64,000 bases of DNA from CAYRHJ01 sp964424105 (GTDB taxonomy: Bacteria; Planctomycetota; Phycisphaerae; UBA1845), in NCBI GenBank assembly GCA_964424105.1, contig CAYRHJ010000026.1, forward strand, positions 108,706 through 172,705, read 5' to 3'. The notes beneath the pieces were generated by a model. It made no database searches and was not told where the DNA came from. It saw only the letters and a list, made by a program, of their open reading frames with translations. Of the stretch, positions 1 to 7,786 are shown piece by piece. The first letter of the stretch is position 1; each line of letters starts with the position of its first letter. The translations under genes were made by a program, and so were the position numbers.

Positions 1-978
1 AATCACCGCGATCACCTTCTTGCAACCCAGGCTCTTCGCTTGGGCGGCTGCTAGTATGTTGTGCTCGTCATCGTTCGTGACGGCCACGAACGCGTCGGCT
101 TCGTTGATGCGCTCTTCCGCGAACGTCACCGGCTCCGTTGGGTCAGCCTCGATGACGGTGACGTGCGACAGCTTGTCGGCCAACTCCACCGCCCGCGCCC
201 GGTCGTCAAGAAAAATGCGCACCGCGAAGTGCCGTTGACGCAAACTGCGCCCCAGCCAGACACTCATCGACGTGCCGCCCATGATGACCACCCGCAGCCG
301 CGTCGCCTTTCCCTTTTGCAACATTTTCCGAGTCGGGTCGATTTGACCGGTTTCGCCGATGACCGTCACCACGTCGCCACCCTGAATCACCGTCGTCGCC
401 GTGGGAATGAACGAGCCGTCGTTTCGCGTGACAGCCGCCAATCGAACCCCGCGAGGCAGCTTCAACTCCGATAGCGGAATTCCCACCGCCGAAGCCCCCT
501 CGCTGACTTCAAGCTCCTGCAACTCAATCTTGTCGCCGGCAAAACGCTCGACCACCGTCGCCCCGGGGTTTCGAAGCGTCCGCGCAATGGCGACAGCCGT
601 CTCATACTCCGGACAGATCAGGCTGTCGATGCGAAAATACGATCGATAATCCAATCCCCGACCGTCGAAATAGGCACTGTGATGAACCCGCGCCACGGAT
701 TTTTCCGCACCGATCCCCTTGGCGGCTGATGCCGACAACAGATTGATTTCGTCATGCGACGTCGCGGCGATGTACATGTCACAGCTCGCCACGCCGGCTT
801 CACGAAGCGTGTCACCATGCGCACAATTCCCTTTCAGCGTACGCACGTCCAGCTCGTTTTCCAACTCTTCCAATTTCTCCGGGTCGCAATCAATGACGGT
901 GACGTTCTTGCCGCCGGCTGAAAGGACCTCCGCCAGATGGCGTCCAACTGTTCCCGCGCCGGCGATGACGATGTTCAT
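1..978 (-). CDS. trkA: Trk potassium uptake regulator TrkA (3' part beyond the left edge)
   Basis: Peripheral cytoplasmic NAD(H)-binding subunit that gates the TrkH/TrkG potassium channel. The reading frame stays open from an ATG at 976-978 to the window edge, giving 326 codons of a family usually near 450 residues. Residues 1-30 form a Rossmann start (MNIVIAGAGTVGRH, then the acidic VIDCD). A linking TrkA_C-like segment follows around residues 140-215. A second nucleotide-binding fold starts near residue 229 (RVVIMGGTSMSVWLGR). The repeated RCK_N-RCK_C arrangement is the TrkA signature. The last part of the second half is missing only because of the edge. The partner trkH would be expected to the left, outside the window. 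Identification is secure. Confidence 0.93.
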   Translation of the reverse strand, partial: MNIVIAGAGTVGRHLAEVLSAGGKNVTVIDCDPEKLEELENELDVRTLKGNCAHGDTLREAGVASCDMYIAATSHDEINLLSASAAKGIGAEKSVARVHHSAYFDGRGLDYRSYFRIDSLICPEYETAVAIARTLRNPGATVVERFAGDKIELQELEVSEGASAVGIPLSELKLPRGVRLAAVTRNDGSFIPTATTVIQGGDVVTVIGETGQIDPTRKMLQKGKATRLRVVIMGGTSMSVWLGRSLRQRHFAVRIFLDDRARAVELADKLSHVTVIEADPTEPVTFAEERINEADAFVAVTNDDEHNILAAAQAKSLGCKKVIAVI

Positions 979-1290
979 GTTGTCGTCCGATTCGGATCGT
1001 AGGTGTTTTCCACGCCTGCCGCGCCATGCCCGTACGTTCGGGCCCCGCCTGCGTGAATCGCAGATCATAGACTTCTACGGCAACCGGGCAAGCCGAACGC
1101 CCGAACGAAGACCCTTCACAAACATTCGCCTGTCACGATCGTCAAACGTTGGGTGTGACGGGGCTTTATTGATGTTTGAACGGTTAATTAACAGAGCCGC
1201 GACCGTCAGGGAGCGGAAATTTGCTGATTTCCGCCTCGATCACATTAATCAAGCTATTCAATGATCAATAGTGTCTTTCGACGGCTCCGC
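979..1290. other. Intergenic region with a family A repeat and a hairpin
   Basis: No gene is seen here. Positions 1194-1216 hold a copy of the repeat called family A in this annotation (begins GAGCCGCGACCGTCAGGGAG). Directly overlapping its end is an 8-bp perfect inverted repeat, GCGGAAAT (1213-1220) and ATTTCCGC (1227-1234), with a 6-nt loop and no T-tract. The trkA promoter should lie in the left part, but no convincing -35/-10 pair was recognised. Confidence 0.6.
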
Positions 1291-2217
1291 TCACTTGATC
1301 CGCCGTGGATGACGTCCTAGATCGGCTGCGCTCAGTCTTTGTACGTCCCGCCACAGCTCCGCATTTCGCAATCGCAAGTCTTGAAACGCGGTTGATTCGA
1401 CATCCGTCGCCGGCCTGGCTGCACCGCCCCATGAAAAGTGCAAAATCTCGCGTAACACGTCGTCATGTTGGCTATCCAATCGATGGACAACTGACCACGC
1501 CAATGCGTAGCGCTGCGCTTCTGACAACGAAGCGCCTTCCGCCGCGGGGTCCACGCCGGCTGCGTCCCGAGCCCGCCAGATATTCTTGAATGCGTCACCG
1601 TCTGCGTCGGACGATACGCCTTCGAATTGGCAAGCAATGCCTTCCACCAGCCAATCGGGCCAACCACGCGACCGCGGATGAAGCGCGTCAAGTAACTGAT
1701 GCGCGGTTTCATGCTGAACAGCCATGCGATCCAACTCGTTTCCAAGGTTTTCGTCTACGCCGTCTTGGTCGGACGAAATACCAAAATACGTTCGCCGATG
1801 GTGGGTATCGTAAAAACCCGCGTAAATCGTCGTTCTTGTCCCAGCCACCAGTTTTTCAAATTCACTCCACCGTCCGAAACAAACGGCCTGAAATCGCTGG
1901 TCCGGGTTGGTAACGGCCAACCCGAACCGCGTGCAAAACCCCTTGAAACGCTCGTAGGTGCCTTCCATCCATTCCAACCGGCGCCGGGCAGCCGGCTCCT
2001 CGATATCGTAGAATAGTTCAAAATGGGCTGAATTCACCACTCGAAACGTTTCGCCGAGTTCGGAATCCAGATTCCTTAATACCCCGGCATCGATCGTGGG
2101 GTGGCCGGATTCCTGTGCGGATCCGATGGGGCCGATCGCCAAGGTGACACAAACCGTCACCCGGATGGTCCATTCGAAACGAAGCCCACACAAGTACGTT
2201 TGTTCACTTGCCGACAT
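1291..2217 (-). CDS. Secreted HExxH zinc metallopeptidase-like protein (DUF1570-like)
   Basis: Predicted exported peptidase of unknown substrate. A hydrophobic segment followed by GSAQES near residue 35 looks like a signal peptide with a cleavage site. The HETAHQ motif at about residues 169-174 fits a gluzincin HExxH zinc site, and the downstream GWPDWLVEGIACQFEG supplies the expected Glu. Together these resemble the DUF1570/M61-like peptidases common in planctomycetes. I chose the ATG at 2215-2217 because GGAG lies 6 nt upstream. An in-frame ATG at 2232 and a TTG at 2307 are alternatives that would add residues before the signal peptide. It is transcribed away from nnrE's upstream side and has no obvious operon partner. 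Confidence 0.72.
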   Translation of the reverse strand: MSASEQTYLCGLRFEWTIRVTVCVTLAIGPIGSAQESGHPTIDAGVLRNLDSELGETFRVVNSAHFELFYDIEEPAARRRLEWMEGTYERFKGFCTRFGLAVTNPDQRFQAVCFGRWSEFEKLVAGTRTTIYAGFYDTHHRRTYFGISSDQDGVDENLGNELDRMAVQHETAHQLLDALHPRSRGWPDWLVEGIACQFEGVSSDADGDAFKNIWRARDAAGVDPAAEGASLSEAQRYALAWSVVHRLDSQHDDVLREILHFSWGGAARPATDVESTAFQDLRLRNAELWRDVQRLSAADLGRHPRRIK

Positions 2218-2537
2218 TCGCAACTCCGGCATGACGCATTGCGTGGATTGTCCGCCATGGCCATAGATTCGTACACGAAACTCAGACGGGAAGTGGCACG
2301 CCTGCAAGAATTGATTTCAATTCTTGCGGTGGAGTCGGACGCAAAATCCAATGATCCGCCTCCGCGTCGCGTCCAGGCTCGCCGTGTAATTGCACTGAAC
2401 TCCTGCGTGTCGTGGCTACAACGCGCCACCGGCGATCTCATCCGTGCCGCTGTTGCCATTCGAATCAAGAATGAAGACCCGTCGCGACGTCGCCGCCAAG
2501 ACCGGCCATAACCCCCGTCGCCCGCTTGAATGCCCTG
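2218..2537. other. Intergenic region with a 24-bp palindrome and a doubtful small ORF
   Basis: The region lies between two minus-strand genes. Positions 2304-2327 are a perfect 11-bp inverted repeat (arm GCAAGAATTGA) around a 2-nt centre, about 90 bp upstream of the metallopeptidase start, so it could be an operator. A plus-strand frame 2257-2511 encodes 84 residues beginning MAIDSYTKLRREVARLQELI with a possible coiled coil. It has no ribosome binding site, would be squeezed between two minus genes and matches no family I know, so I do not call it a gene. Confidence 0.35.
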
Positions 2538-3218
2538 TCAATCCGCTGCCACCCGTGACACGAGCATTCGCGGGACGCCGATGTCCGCCACAACCACTTC
2601 GCCCAGCATCCGCCGGGCTGCCTCAGCTCGAAATCCCACCTTGAGCCCCACAAACGTGACGGTCAGATTCGCCACGACACACAAATCTCCCGGCTCGCCC
2701 GTATTACAATCCAAGCCCGACGGTACGTCGATGGCCACAACCCCGCGATTGGCAGCGCCATTCAATCGGCGAATCACGGACGCAATGGGCTCCCGAACGC
2801 GTCCTGAAAAACCGGTCCCCAATAACGCGTCAACGACCAATTCATCGGGTTGAATTTCCGCTTCCGATGCACTCTCGAACGGTAGGGACATCGCTCGGCA
2901 GATTTCGCGATTGGCGGATGTTTCAACGGTCGATCGCGTCTCGTCACCCACGTCGGCCAACCGCACCGACCATCCGGCATTGTACAAGTGTCTGGCAATG
3001 ACGTACCCGTCACCACCATTGTTACCCGCTCCGCAGAAAATTATGGCACGAAGCGACGCGTCCTGACTGCCAGACGGCGATCCACCAAATCGCGCCAAAA
3101 TTGCCTGGGATGCATTCCGACCGGCGTTTTCCATCAATACCAGCCCGGACATACCATATACGTCGATGGCCAACCGATCGATCCGGCGCACCTCCTCGCG
3201 CGTTAACTCCACATTCAT
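2538..3218 (-). CDS. nnrE: NAD(P)H-hydrate epimerase (YjeF_N domain)
   Basis: Epimerises R-NAD(P)HX to the S form during repair of damaged nicotinamide cofactors in the cytoplasm. The protein is 226 residues, the size of a stand-alone YjeF N-terminal domain. Typical segments are LTREEVRRIDRLAIDVYGM near the N-terminus, LMENAGRN, the nucleotide-binding CGAGNNGGDGYVIARHL around residues 62-78, VDALLGTGFSGRVREP and AIDVPSGLDCNTGEP. The partner ADP/ATP-dependent dehydratase domain (nnrD), often fused C-terminally, is absent here. The next gene downstream on this strand is the unrelated metallopeptidase 320 bp away. Confidence 0.9.
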   Translation of the reverse strand: MNVELTREEVRRIDRLAIDVYGMSGLVLMENAGRNASQAILARFGGSPSGSQDASLRAIIFCGAGNNGGDGYVIARHLYNAGWSVRLADVGDETRSTVETSANREICRAMSLPFESASEAEIQPDELVVDALLGTGFSGRVREPIASVIRRLNGAANRGVVAIDVPSGLDCNTGEPGDLCVVANLTVTFVGLKVGFRAEAARRMLGEVVVADIGVPRMLVSRVAAD

Positions 3219-3412
3219 GACATCATGTTAACGAGATTCGTTGAATCTGAAACGAGACGGTTCACGTGCGGGACGGGACAACAACGCCCGATCGAATACA
3301 ACTTCAATCGTCGCAACACCTTGGCGGGCCATGCCAGCGTCGTATATAACCATATCCGCGGCACGAATAGCCGGGTGACCTTCGAAACTCGATAGAAAGC
3401 ATTGAACAACGA

Positions 3413-4183
3413 ATGCACATTCTGCTTTGCAACGATGACGGCATCTTGGCGCCGGGGTTGGCTGCCATGCGACGAGCCTTGACCAACCTAGGCCAGGTTT
3501 CAGTGGCAGCACCGGAATCCGCGCAATCAGCCACCGCCCACGGCATCACCGTGCGGGAGGCCATCAGCGTTCGACCTATCCACGTTCAACAAGAATTCCA
3601 CGGCTGGAGCGTGGCCGGCAGACCCGCGGACTGCGTCAAACTTGCCGTTTGGGAATTATTAAAGGTCAAGCCCGATCTGGTCGTGTCCGGTATTAACGAC
3701 GGCGCCAATGTTAGCATTAACGTTTTGTATTCCGGCACCGTCGCAGCCGCGGCAGAAGGCGCCTTGTTAGGTTACCCGGCCATCGCCGTTTCGCTGGAAC
3801 GTGGTCCAGAAACGGATTTCGATCGCGCAGCGGCCATTTCGCTGCAAGTTATCAAGGACATCCTGGAAATCGGCCTGGAGGGTGGCCAACTTGTCAATGT
3901 CAACATTCCGTTTCTTGGCCCCGGACGACCCAAGGGAATTCGGGTCGCGGTCCAAGCCATTCAGACGATGGTAGACCGTTATGAAAAACGTGAATGCCCC
4001 GACGGCGTCGTCCAATACTTCCTTGACGGTGAATTCGCCGAGTCTGCCGGCATCGAGACCGACTTGCACGCCCTGCGAGAGGGCTACGTGGTGGTTACGC
4101 CGCTTCAGGTGGACCTTACCGATCGCCGCCGCCTGGAATCCTTGATGAATGCCCGATGGTCTGAAATCGTTGGAATTGAATGA
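3413..4183 (+). CDS. surE: 5'/3'-nucleotidase SurE
   Basis: Metal-dependent phosphatase acting on nucleoside 5'- and 3'-monophosphates (stationary-phase survival protein family). The 256-residue length is normal. The N-terminal MHILLCNDDGILAPGL holds the NDDG metal-binding Asp pair. GRPADCVKLAV and VVSGINDGANVSINVLYSGT complete the classical SurE active-site pattern around residues 65-110. The ATG at 3413 starts directly at the conserved motif. The gene is divergent from nnrE with 194 bp between them, in which I recognise nothing. It stands alone, without the pcm or rpoS neighbours seen in gammaproteobacteria. Confidence 0.95.
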   Translation: MHILLCNDDGILAPGLAAMRRALTNLGQVSVAAPESAQSATAHGITVREAISVRPIHVQQEFHGWSVAGRPADCVKLAVWELLKVKPDLVVSGINDGANVSINVLYSGTVAAAAEGALLGYPAIAVSLERGPETDFDRAAAISLQVIKDILEIGLEGGQLVNVNIPFLGPGRPKGIRVAVQAIQTMVDRYEKRECPDGVVQYFLDGEFAESAGIETDLHALREGYVVVTPLQVDLTDRRRLESLMNARWSEIVGIE

Positions 4184-4300
4184 ATAGCCCGGCGCCCTTT
4201 CCTCAATCCGCCGATAGCCTTACAATCCACGCGGGCGGAAAGCACGGTGCCCGCCCCGGATAAATTTTACAACCGCGGTCATTTGAACAGAAACGTTGGC

Positions 4301-4360
4301 GGGTGGCCCACCTCCTTTGGAGGTGGGGGAGCCGATGACCAAGCCGGGTTTCACCCGCCT
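4301..4360 (+). repeat. Family B interspersed repeat, copy 1
   Basis: Begins GGGTGGCCCACCTCC. It carries a 9-bp perfect hairpin (CCCACCTCC, TTT loop, GGAGGTGGG), then GGGAGCCGATGA and a GGTTTCACCC tail. Other copies lie at 8525-8562, 23600-23638 and, inverted, 43362-43420. Copies 1 and 4 share the longer tail. Confidence 0.85.
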
Positions 4361-4377
4361 ATTACTACTATGGAGTT

Positions 4378-4480
4378 CAGCAAACAGTAAACATCATCAT
4401 TCCGGCGCAAGCCGGAATCCAGCGCCTAGACGGGCGTGGCCCATTACTGGATGTTTAATGGTTCATGCCGCGAGTGGTAA
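4378..4480 (+). repeat. Family C interspersed repeat, copy 1
   Basis: A unit of roughly 103 bp running from CAGCAAACAGTAAACATC through the palindrome CATTCCGG-CGCAAG-CCGGAATCCAGCG (4398-4424) to a TGGATGTTTAATGGTTCATG tail. The same full-length unit recurs at 14519-14645, there with an inserted partial duplication of its palindrome. Core-only versions occur at 23671-23695 and 62181-62207, and inverted at 41622-41646 and 41805-41829. Confidence 0.85.
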
Positions 4481-4517
4481 TTGGACAGAAACGTTGTTTT
4501 ATTCATAAGCTTCAAAC

Positions 4518-5369
4518 GTGATGGAAGTTAGATTAGCAAGTACACGTGGCTTTTGTTTCGGCGTGGAAGATGCCATCGAAATCGCCGAACAGGCGCTTAC
4601 CGATCAAAAACACCACGGCGGACATCTCGTCGCCCTGGGGCCCGTCATTCATAACAAACAGGTCGTTCAACGGCTTGAACAAGCCGGCTTGAATCAGTCG
4701 GCGGACTTCGAATCGCTGGAAAACGGAACGACCGTTTTGATTCGCTCGCACGGCGCGTCGCCGGAAACTTTTGAACAGGCCAAGCAACGCAACCTCAACG
4801 TGGTCGATGCCACCTGCATCTTGGTCAAGCGCGCCCAAAACGTCGTTAAACAACTTCACGAAGAAGGCTATACCGTCGTCATGATCGGCGACAAGAATCA
4901 TCCCGAAGTGCGAGGCGTCATCGGTTACGCACCCGACGTGGTCGTCGTGGACAAGGGGGACGACCTGGAAAAAGCCATTCCCTATCGCGACCGATTGGGA
5001 ATCGTCGCCCAAACCACCCATGCACCCGAGCACGTGGCGGAGATGATCGGCGAAATCGCCAAGCGACCATTTCGGGAGCTTAAAATCGTCAACACGTTGT
5101 GTTTGGAAGTGACTCGGCGACAGGAGGCCGCCGTCGCCCTCTGCGACGAAGTCGACGTCATGTTCGTCCTGGGAGGGCTGCATTCCGCAAATACGCAGGA
5201 ATTGGCTCGGCTGTGTCGCGAGAAAGGCACGCCCACTTATCACCTGGAAACGTGGGACGATTTCGACACTCCGATGGTGCACGAACGAAACGTCGCCGGC
5301 GTGACGGCCGGCGCGTCGACACCGGAATGGGTCATTACGAACTTCGTCGACAAATTGGAAAAAATATGA
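4518..5369 (+). CDS. ispH: 4-hydroxy-3-methylbut-2-enyl diphosphate reductase
   Basis: Last enzyme of the MEP isoprenoid pathway. It reductively dehydroxylates HMBPP to IPP and DMAPP using a [4Fe-4S] cluster. Three cluster cysteines sit in RGFCFGV (C13), VDATCIL (C100) and NTLCLEVTRRQ (C195). H45 in LGPVIHNK, NHPEV near 128 and THAPEH near 168 match substrate-binding residues. The 283-residue length is typical. The frame opens with GTG immediately followed by ATG (4518 or 4521), and no clear Shine-Dalgarno sequence precedes either. The stop overlaps the ribosome binding site of the following CDGSH gene, implying cotranscription. One oddity is GGLHSANT, where most family members have a Lys-Asn pair before Ser. 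Confidence 0.96.
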   Translation: MMEVRLASTRGFCFGVEDAIEIAEQALTDQKHHGGHLVALGPVIHNKQVVQRLEQAGLNQSADFESLENGTTVLIRSHGASPETFEQAKQRNLNVVDATCILVKRAQNVVKQLHEEGYTVVMIGDKNHPEVRGVIGYAPDVVVVDKGDDLEKAIPYRDRLGIVAQTTHAPEHVAEMIGEIAKRPFRELKIVNTLCLEVTRRQEAAVALCDEVDVMFVLGGLHSANTQELARLCREKGTPTYHLETWDDFDTPMVHERNVAGVTAGASTPEWVITNFVDKLEKI

Positions 5370-5374
5370 AGGAG
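5369..5374 (+). promoter_or_regulatory. Ribosome binding site fixing a TTG start
   Basis: AAGGAG begins on the last base of the ispH stop codon and is followed after 7 nt by TTG (5382). No ATG or GTG is suitably placed, so this site defines a TTG initiation for the CDGSH protein. Confidence 0.75.
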
Positions 5375-5381
5375 TCATACG

Positions 5382-5630
5382 TTGGCTGAACCCAAACACG
5401 GTGTCAGGCCGATCGTCATTGATGAATCTGCCGGCAAGAAGGCCTACTGCCAATGCGGGCTTTCGGAAAACTTGCCCTATTGCGACGGGAATCACGCACG
5501 GCAGGGGACCGGATTGGCGCCGATCGTTGTGCAAGTGGCTGACGCCGGTAAAAAGGCCATCTGCCAATGCCACCAGAGCCAAAACAAGCCCTGGTGTGAC
5601 GGGACGCACAATCGCCTGCCGGCGATGTAA
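5382..5630 (+). CDS. Twin CDGSH iron-sulfur domain protein
   Basis: Small 82-residue protein with two consecutive CDGSH zinc-finger-like domains, each expected to hold a labile [2Fe-2S] cluster through three Cys and one His. First site: AYCQCGLSENLPYCDGNH (residues 22-39). Second site: AICQCHQSQNKPWCDGTH (about 59-76). Both have the C-x-C-x(9)-CDG-x-H spacing of the mitoNEET-related family, so both look functional. The family takes part in redox or cluster transfer, but the exact role is unknown. The TTG start follows a good AAGGAG. It is placed 12 bp after ispH, itself a [4Fe-4S] enzyme, which suggests a link to cluster supply or repair, but that is inference. Confidence 0.9.
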   Translation: MAEPKHGVRPIVIDESAGKKAYCQCGLSENLPYCDGNHARQGTGLAPIVVQVADAGKKAICQCHQSQNKPWCDGTHNRLPAM

Positions 5631-5830
5631 CGACAGTCATTTCCCGCCCCATGCCGCAGCACTTGGCCGGGTCATTCGGCGTGAATCGCGACGGCCTGTG
5701 ACGCGACGAACCCTATTCCGTTCATCGCCGCGCGTGAAATCAACTGGTCTTGCCTGTGATCGACGATACCATGTCGGCACGACGTGTCCCCTGAATTCGT
5801 TGAAAATGGCAATAGGTCGCGATCCTCTTG

Positions 5831-7315
5831 ATGACATTGGTTACGCTATGGTGGCTCACGTTTTTCACCGCGGTCGGGTTGTGCCTGGGTAGCTTCCTGA
5901 ACGTCGTCATTTATCGCCTCCCCATGGGCCTGGCCATCACGGAGCCCCGTTGGTCATTCTGTCCCCATTGCTACAACCGCGTCGCCTGGTATGACAATCT
6001 GCCCGTCTTCAGCTATTTCCTCTTACGCGGACGGTGCCGCAATTGCTGGTCGCCCATCGCCTCCCGATACCCCATCGTTGAGATGATGTCCGCGTTGATC
6101 GTCCTGGCCCTGCTCGATGCGATTGTCTTTCAGCAGGTTCGCGGCGGACTCCATGCACGCCCCGATGTCAATTGGCGACTATCGGAAGATTGGCCCATCC
6201 TGCTGGCCCACATCATTCTCTTCGCCTCGCTGCTGGCCATGTCCGCTATCGACCTGCAATTCTATTGGGTGGACATTCGATTTACACATTTTGCCACGGT
6301 CGCGGGAATCGTCCTGCACACCATCTGGACGCCGGCTTCAGAAATCGATTGGCCCCGTCCCTCCGGCGTGACGGCTGCGACGTGCATGGTGGCCTTCGTT
6401 AGCTTCGTCCTCGTCTGGTTCTTCCTGATTCATCCACCGCCGAATGATGGCCCTGACGATTCGGATGAACGAAGTGGGCAAGACGCGGTAGCGTCGAGCG
6501 AATCACCGCGCATCGATGCAGACGATCATTCCACGGAACAGGTTTTGCCGGATGCGTGGTCGGCCCGTGCGAACGACAAGGCCACGCTCGCACCCTCTGC
6601 GGTTTCCTTGACCATCTTCATCGTCATTTGGATCATCATGGCCCTATCGCTGACGTCGGCCGGCTTCGATATGACTTTTCATGCACGGTCCACGATGATT
6701 TTGCTCGCGCTTCTGGCGATACTGCTCTTTCAGGCTGCACAATCCCGCGGGGCTGACCTTGAAATCGCCGAAGCCATCGAATCCGAAGCGCCCGATGCCC
6801 GCAGGATGACGATGCGTGAATTGGCCGGTCTGTCACCCGCGCTGGTCCTGGGCGGACTGACGCTGACGTTGATATTGTCCAACAGCGCGATCGCGACTGC
6901 GTTCGACCGCGCGATACATTGGAACCCGAAGCACGGCGAGTGGCAGCCGATCTGGGGATTGAGCACAGCCATCTCAGGTTACATCATAGCTGCCACCCTG
7001 GGCTGGTCGGTACGCATACTCGCCAACCTGTCATTCGGACGGGAAGCGTTCGCGTTGGGGGACATTCATATGATGGCGGCCGCCGGGGCCGTCGCGGGCT
7101 GGCCCGTTGCGATTCTGGGGTTCGTCATCACCTGCTTCGTCGCAATATTGGGATGGGTCGTCCTCCTGCCGTTCAAAAAATCTCGCGTGATTCCCTTCGG
7201 CCCCTGGCTGACGATCGGTTTCCTGATTACAACGCTATTCTATCGCGATATTGTGCAATCGCCTGTGGTGACTAGAATTGTAGATACAACACGCATGTTG
7301 ATTTCTGATAATTGA
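5831..7315 (+). CDS. pilD: Prepilin peptidase / N-methyltransferase (A24), enlarged
   Basis: Inner-membrane aspartic peptidase that cleaves and usually N-methylates type IV pilin-like precursors. The N-terminal GSFLNVVIYRLP is followed by two CxxC pairs (CPHC and CRNC, about residues 44-72) of the cytoplasmic zinc domain. The A24 catalytic aspartates are in AIDLQFYWVD (about 141) and ALGDIHMM (about 411). At about 494 residues it is nearly twice the usual 250-290. The extra length is a central block of acidic loop (DDSDERSGQD...) plus additional membrane helices between the two catalytic Asp segments. The ATG at 5831 is preferred over the adjacent TTG at 5828. A likely substrate in this window is the Flp pilin at 36581. 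Confidence 0.9.
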   Translation: MTLVTLWWLTFFTAVGLCLGSFLNVVIYRLPMGLAITEPRWSFCPHCYNRVAWYDNLPVFSYFLLRGRCRNCWSPIASRYPIVEMMSALIVLALLDAIVFQQVRGGLHARPDVNWRLSEDWPILLAHIILFASLLAMSAIDLQFYWVDIRFTHFATVAGIVLHTIWTPASEIDWPRPSGVTAATCMVAFVSFVLVWFFLIHPPPNDGPDDSDERSGQDAVASSESPRIDADDHSTEQVLPDAWSARANDKATLAPSAVSLTIFIVIWIIMALSLTSAGFDMTFHARSTMILLALLAILLFQAAQSRGADLEIAEAIESEAPDARRMTMRELAGLSPALVLGGLTLTLILSNSAIATAFDRAIHWNPKHGEWQPIWGLSTAISGYIIAATLGWSVRILANLSFGREAFALGDIHMMAAAGAVAGWPVAILGFVITCFVAILGWVVLLPFKKSRVIPFGPWLTIGFLITTLFYRDIVQSPVVTRIVDTTRMLISDN

Positions 7316-7341
7316 CGGAAATTTCGTCGCGGTTCGGATCG

Positions 7342-7710
7342 ATGTCGCTTGTTTTGAATAAAATAAGAGCTTATGCTAAGCTCACGGCGCTGGTGGCGTT
7401 GGCTTTCGTGGCCAGCTTGGTCTTTTACAAAAACCGGTCGTACACGGTTGACGTATGGTTTTTCCGTTCGTTCACGGCGGTGAACGTGTTGTGGTTGATG
7501 TTTTGCACCGCCTTGGGCTCCATCATTTCGTGGTGGATCGTGATGACGTCGTTCAGCGTCTGGCACGACTTGCGCGAAGTCCATCGCGCCGTCGAACTTG
7601 AACAAGCCGCGCAACGGCAGAACGATTTGGCCAAGAGGCTGGAAGAAGCCGAAAAACGCATCGATCAAAAGGTCAAGGATTCGAACGGCAAGGATGATAA
7701 GGAGCCATAG
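7342..7710 (+). CDS. LapA-like two-helix membrane protein with coiled-coil tail
   Basis: About 122 residues. There are two hydrophobic helices (ALVALAFVASLVFY and NVLWLMFCTALGSIISWWIV) separated by a short loop. A charged, Glu/Lys-rich amphipathic C-terminus (VELEQAAQRQNDLAKRLEEA) probably forms a coiled coil. This is the layout of DUF1049/LapA lipopolysaccharide-assembly proteins, but identity from sequence alone is weak. The reading frame can begin at a TTG (7312) overlapping the pilD stop. The ATG at 7342 places the start right before the first helix and is preferred. It sits between pilD and an OmpA-like gene, suggesting an envelope role. Confidence 0.55.
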   Translation: MSLVLNKIRAYAKLTALVALAFVASLVFYKNRSYTVDVWFFRSFTAVNVLWLMFCTALGSIISWWIVMTSFSVWHDLREVHRAVELEQAAQRQNDLAKRLEEAEKRIDQKVKDSNGKDDKEP

Positions 7711-7771
7711 CGTTCGTGACCCACACTTGGAATTCGATGGATTCCTTGGGATTCACGGCGTTCGCATTCGT

Positions 7772-7780
7772 GGGGGAGGA
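7772..7780 (+). promoter_or_regulatory. Ribosome binding site for the OmpA-like gene
   Basis: The purine block GGGGGAGGA lies 6 nt before the ATG at 7787. It rules out the longer frame, whose upstream part overlaps the previous gene and is not membrane-like. Confidence 0.7.
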
Positions 7781-7786
7781 CTACCG

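Larger units (their letters stand above)
4283..4496. repeat. Composite repeat island bounded by 16-bp direct repeats
   Basis: Two copies of a 16-bp sequence, TTGAACAGAAACGTTG (4283-4298) and TTGGACAGAAACGTTG (4481-4496), differ at one base. They enclose 182 bp made almost entirely of a family B palindromic repeat (4301-4360) followed by a family C element (4378-4480). The arrangement resembles an insertion bounded by a target-site duplication, although no transposase is present. The island lies in the 334-bp gap between surE and ispH, so ispH must be read from a promoter inside or right after it. Confidence 0.6.

Noticed and set aside
2257..2511. Possible 84-residue plus-strand gene with a coiled-coil start
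   Set aside because: No ribosome binding site, no known family, wedged between minus genes; mentioned only under the intergenic entry.
4533..5609. A 358-codon open frame on the minus strand
   Set aside because: It lies entirely opposite ispH and the CDGSH gene, has no family resemblance, and its openness follows from codon composition.
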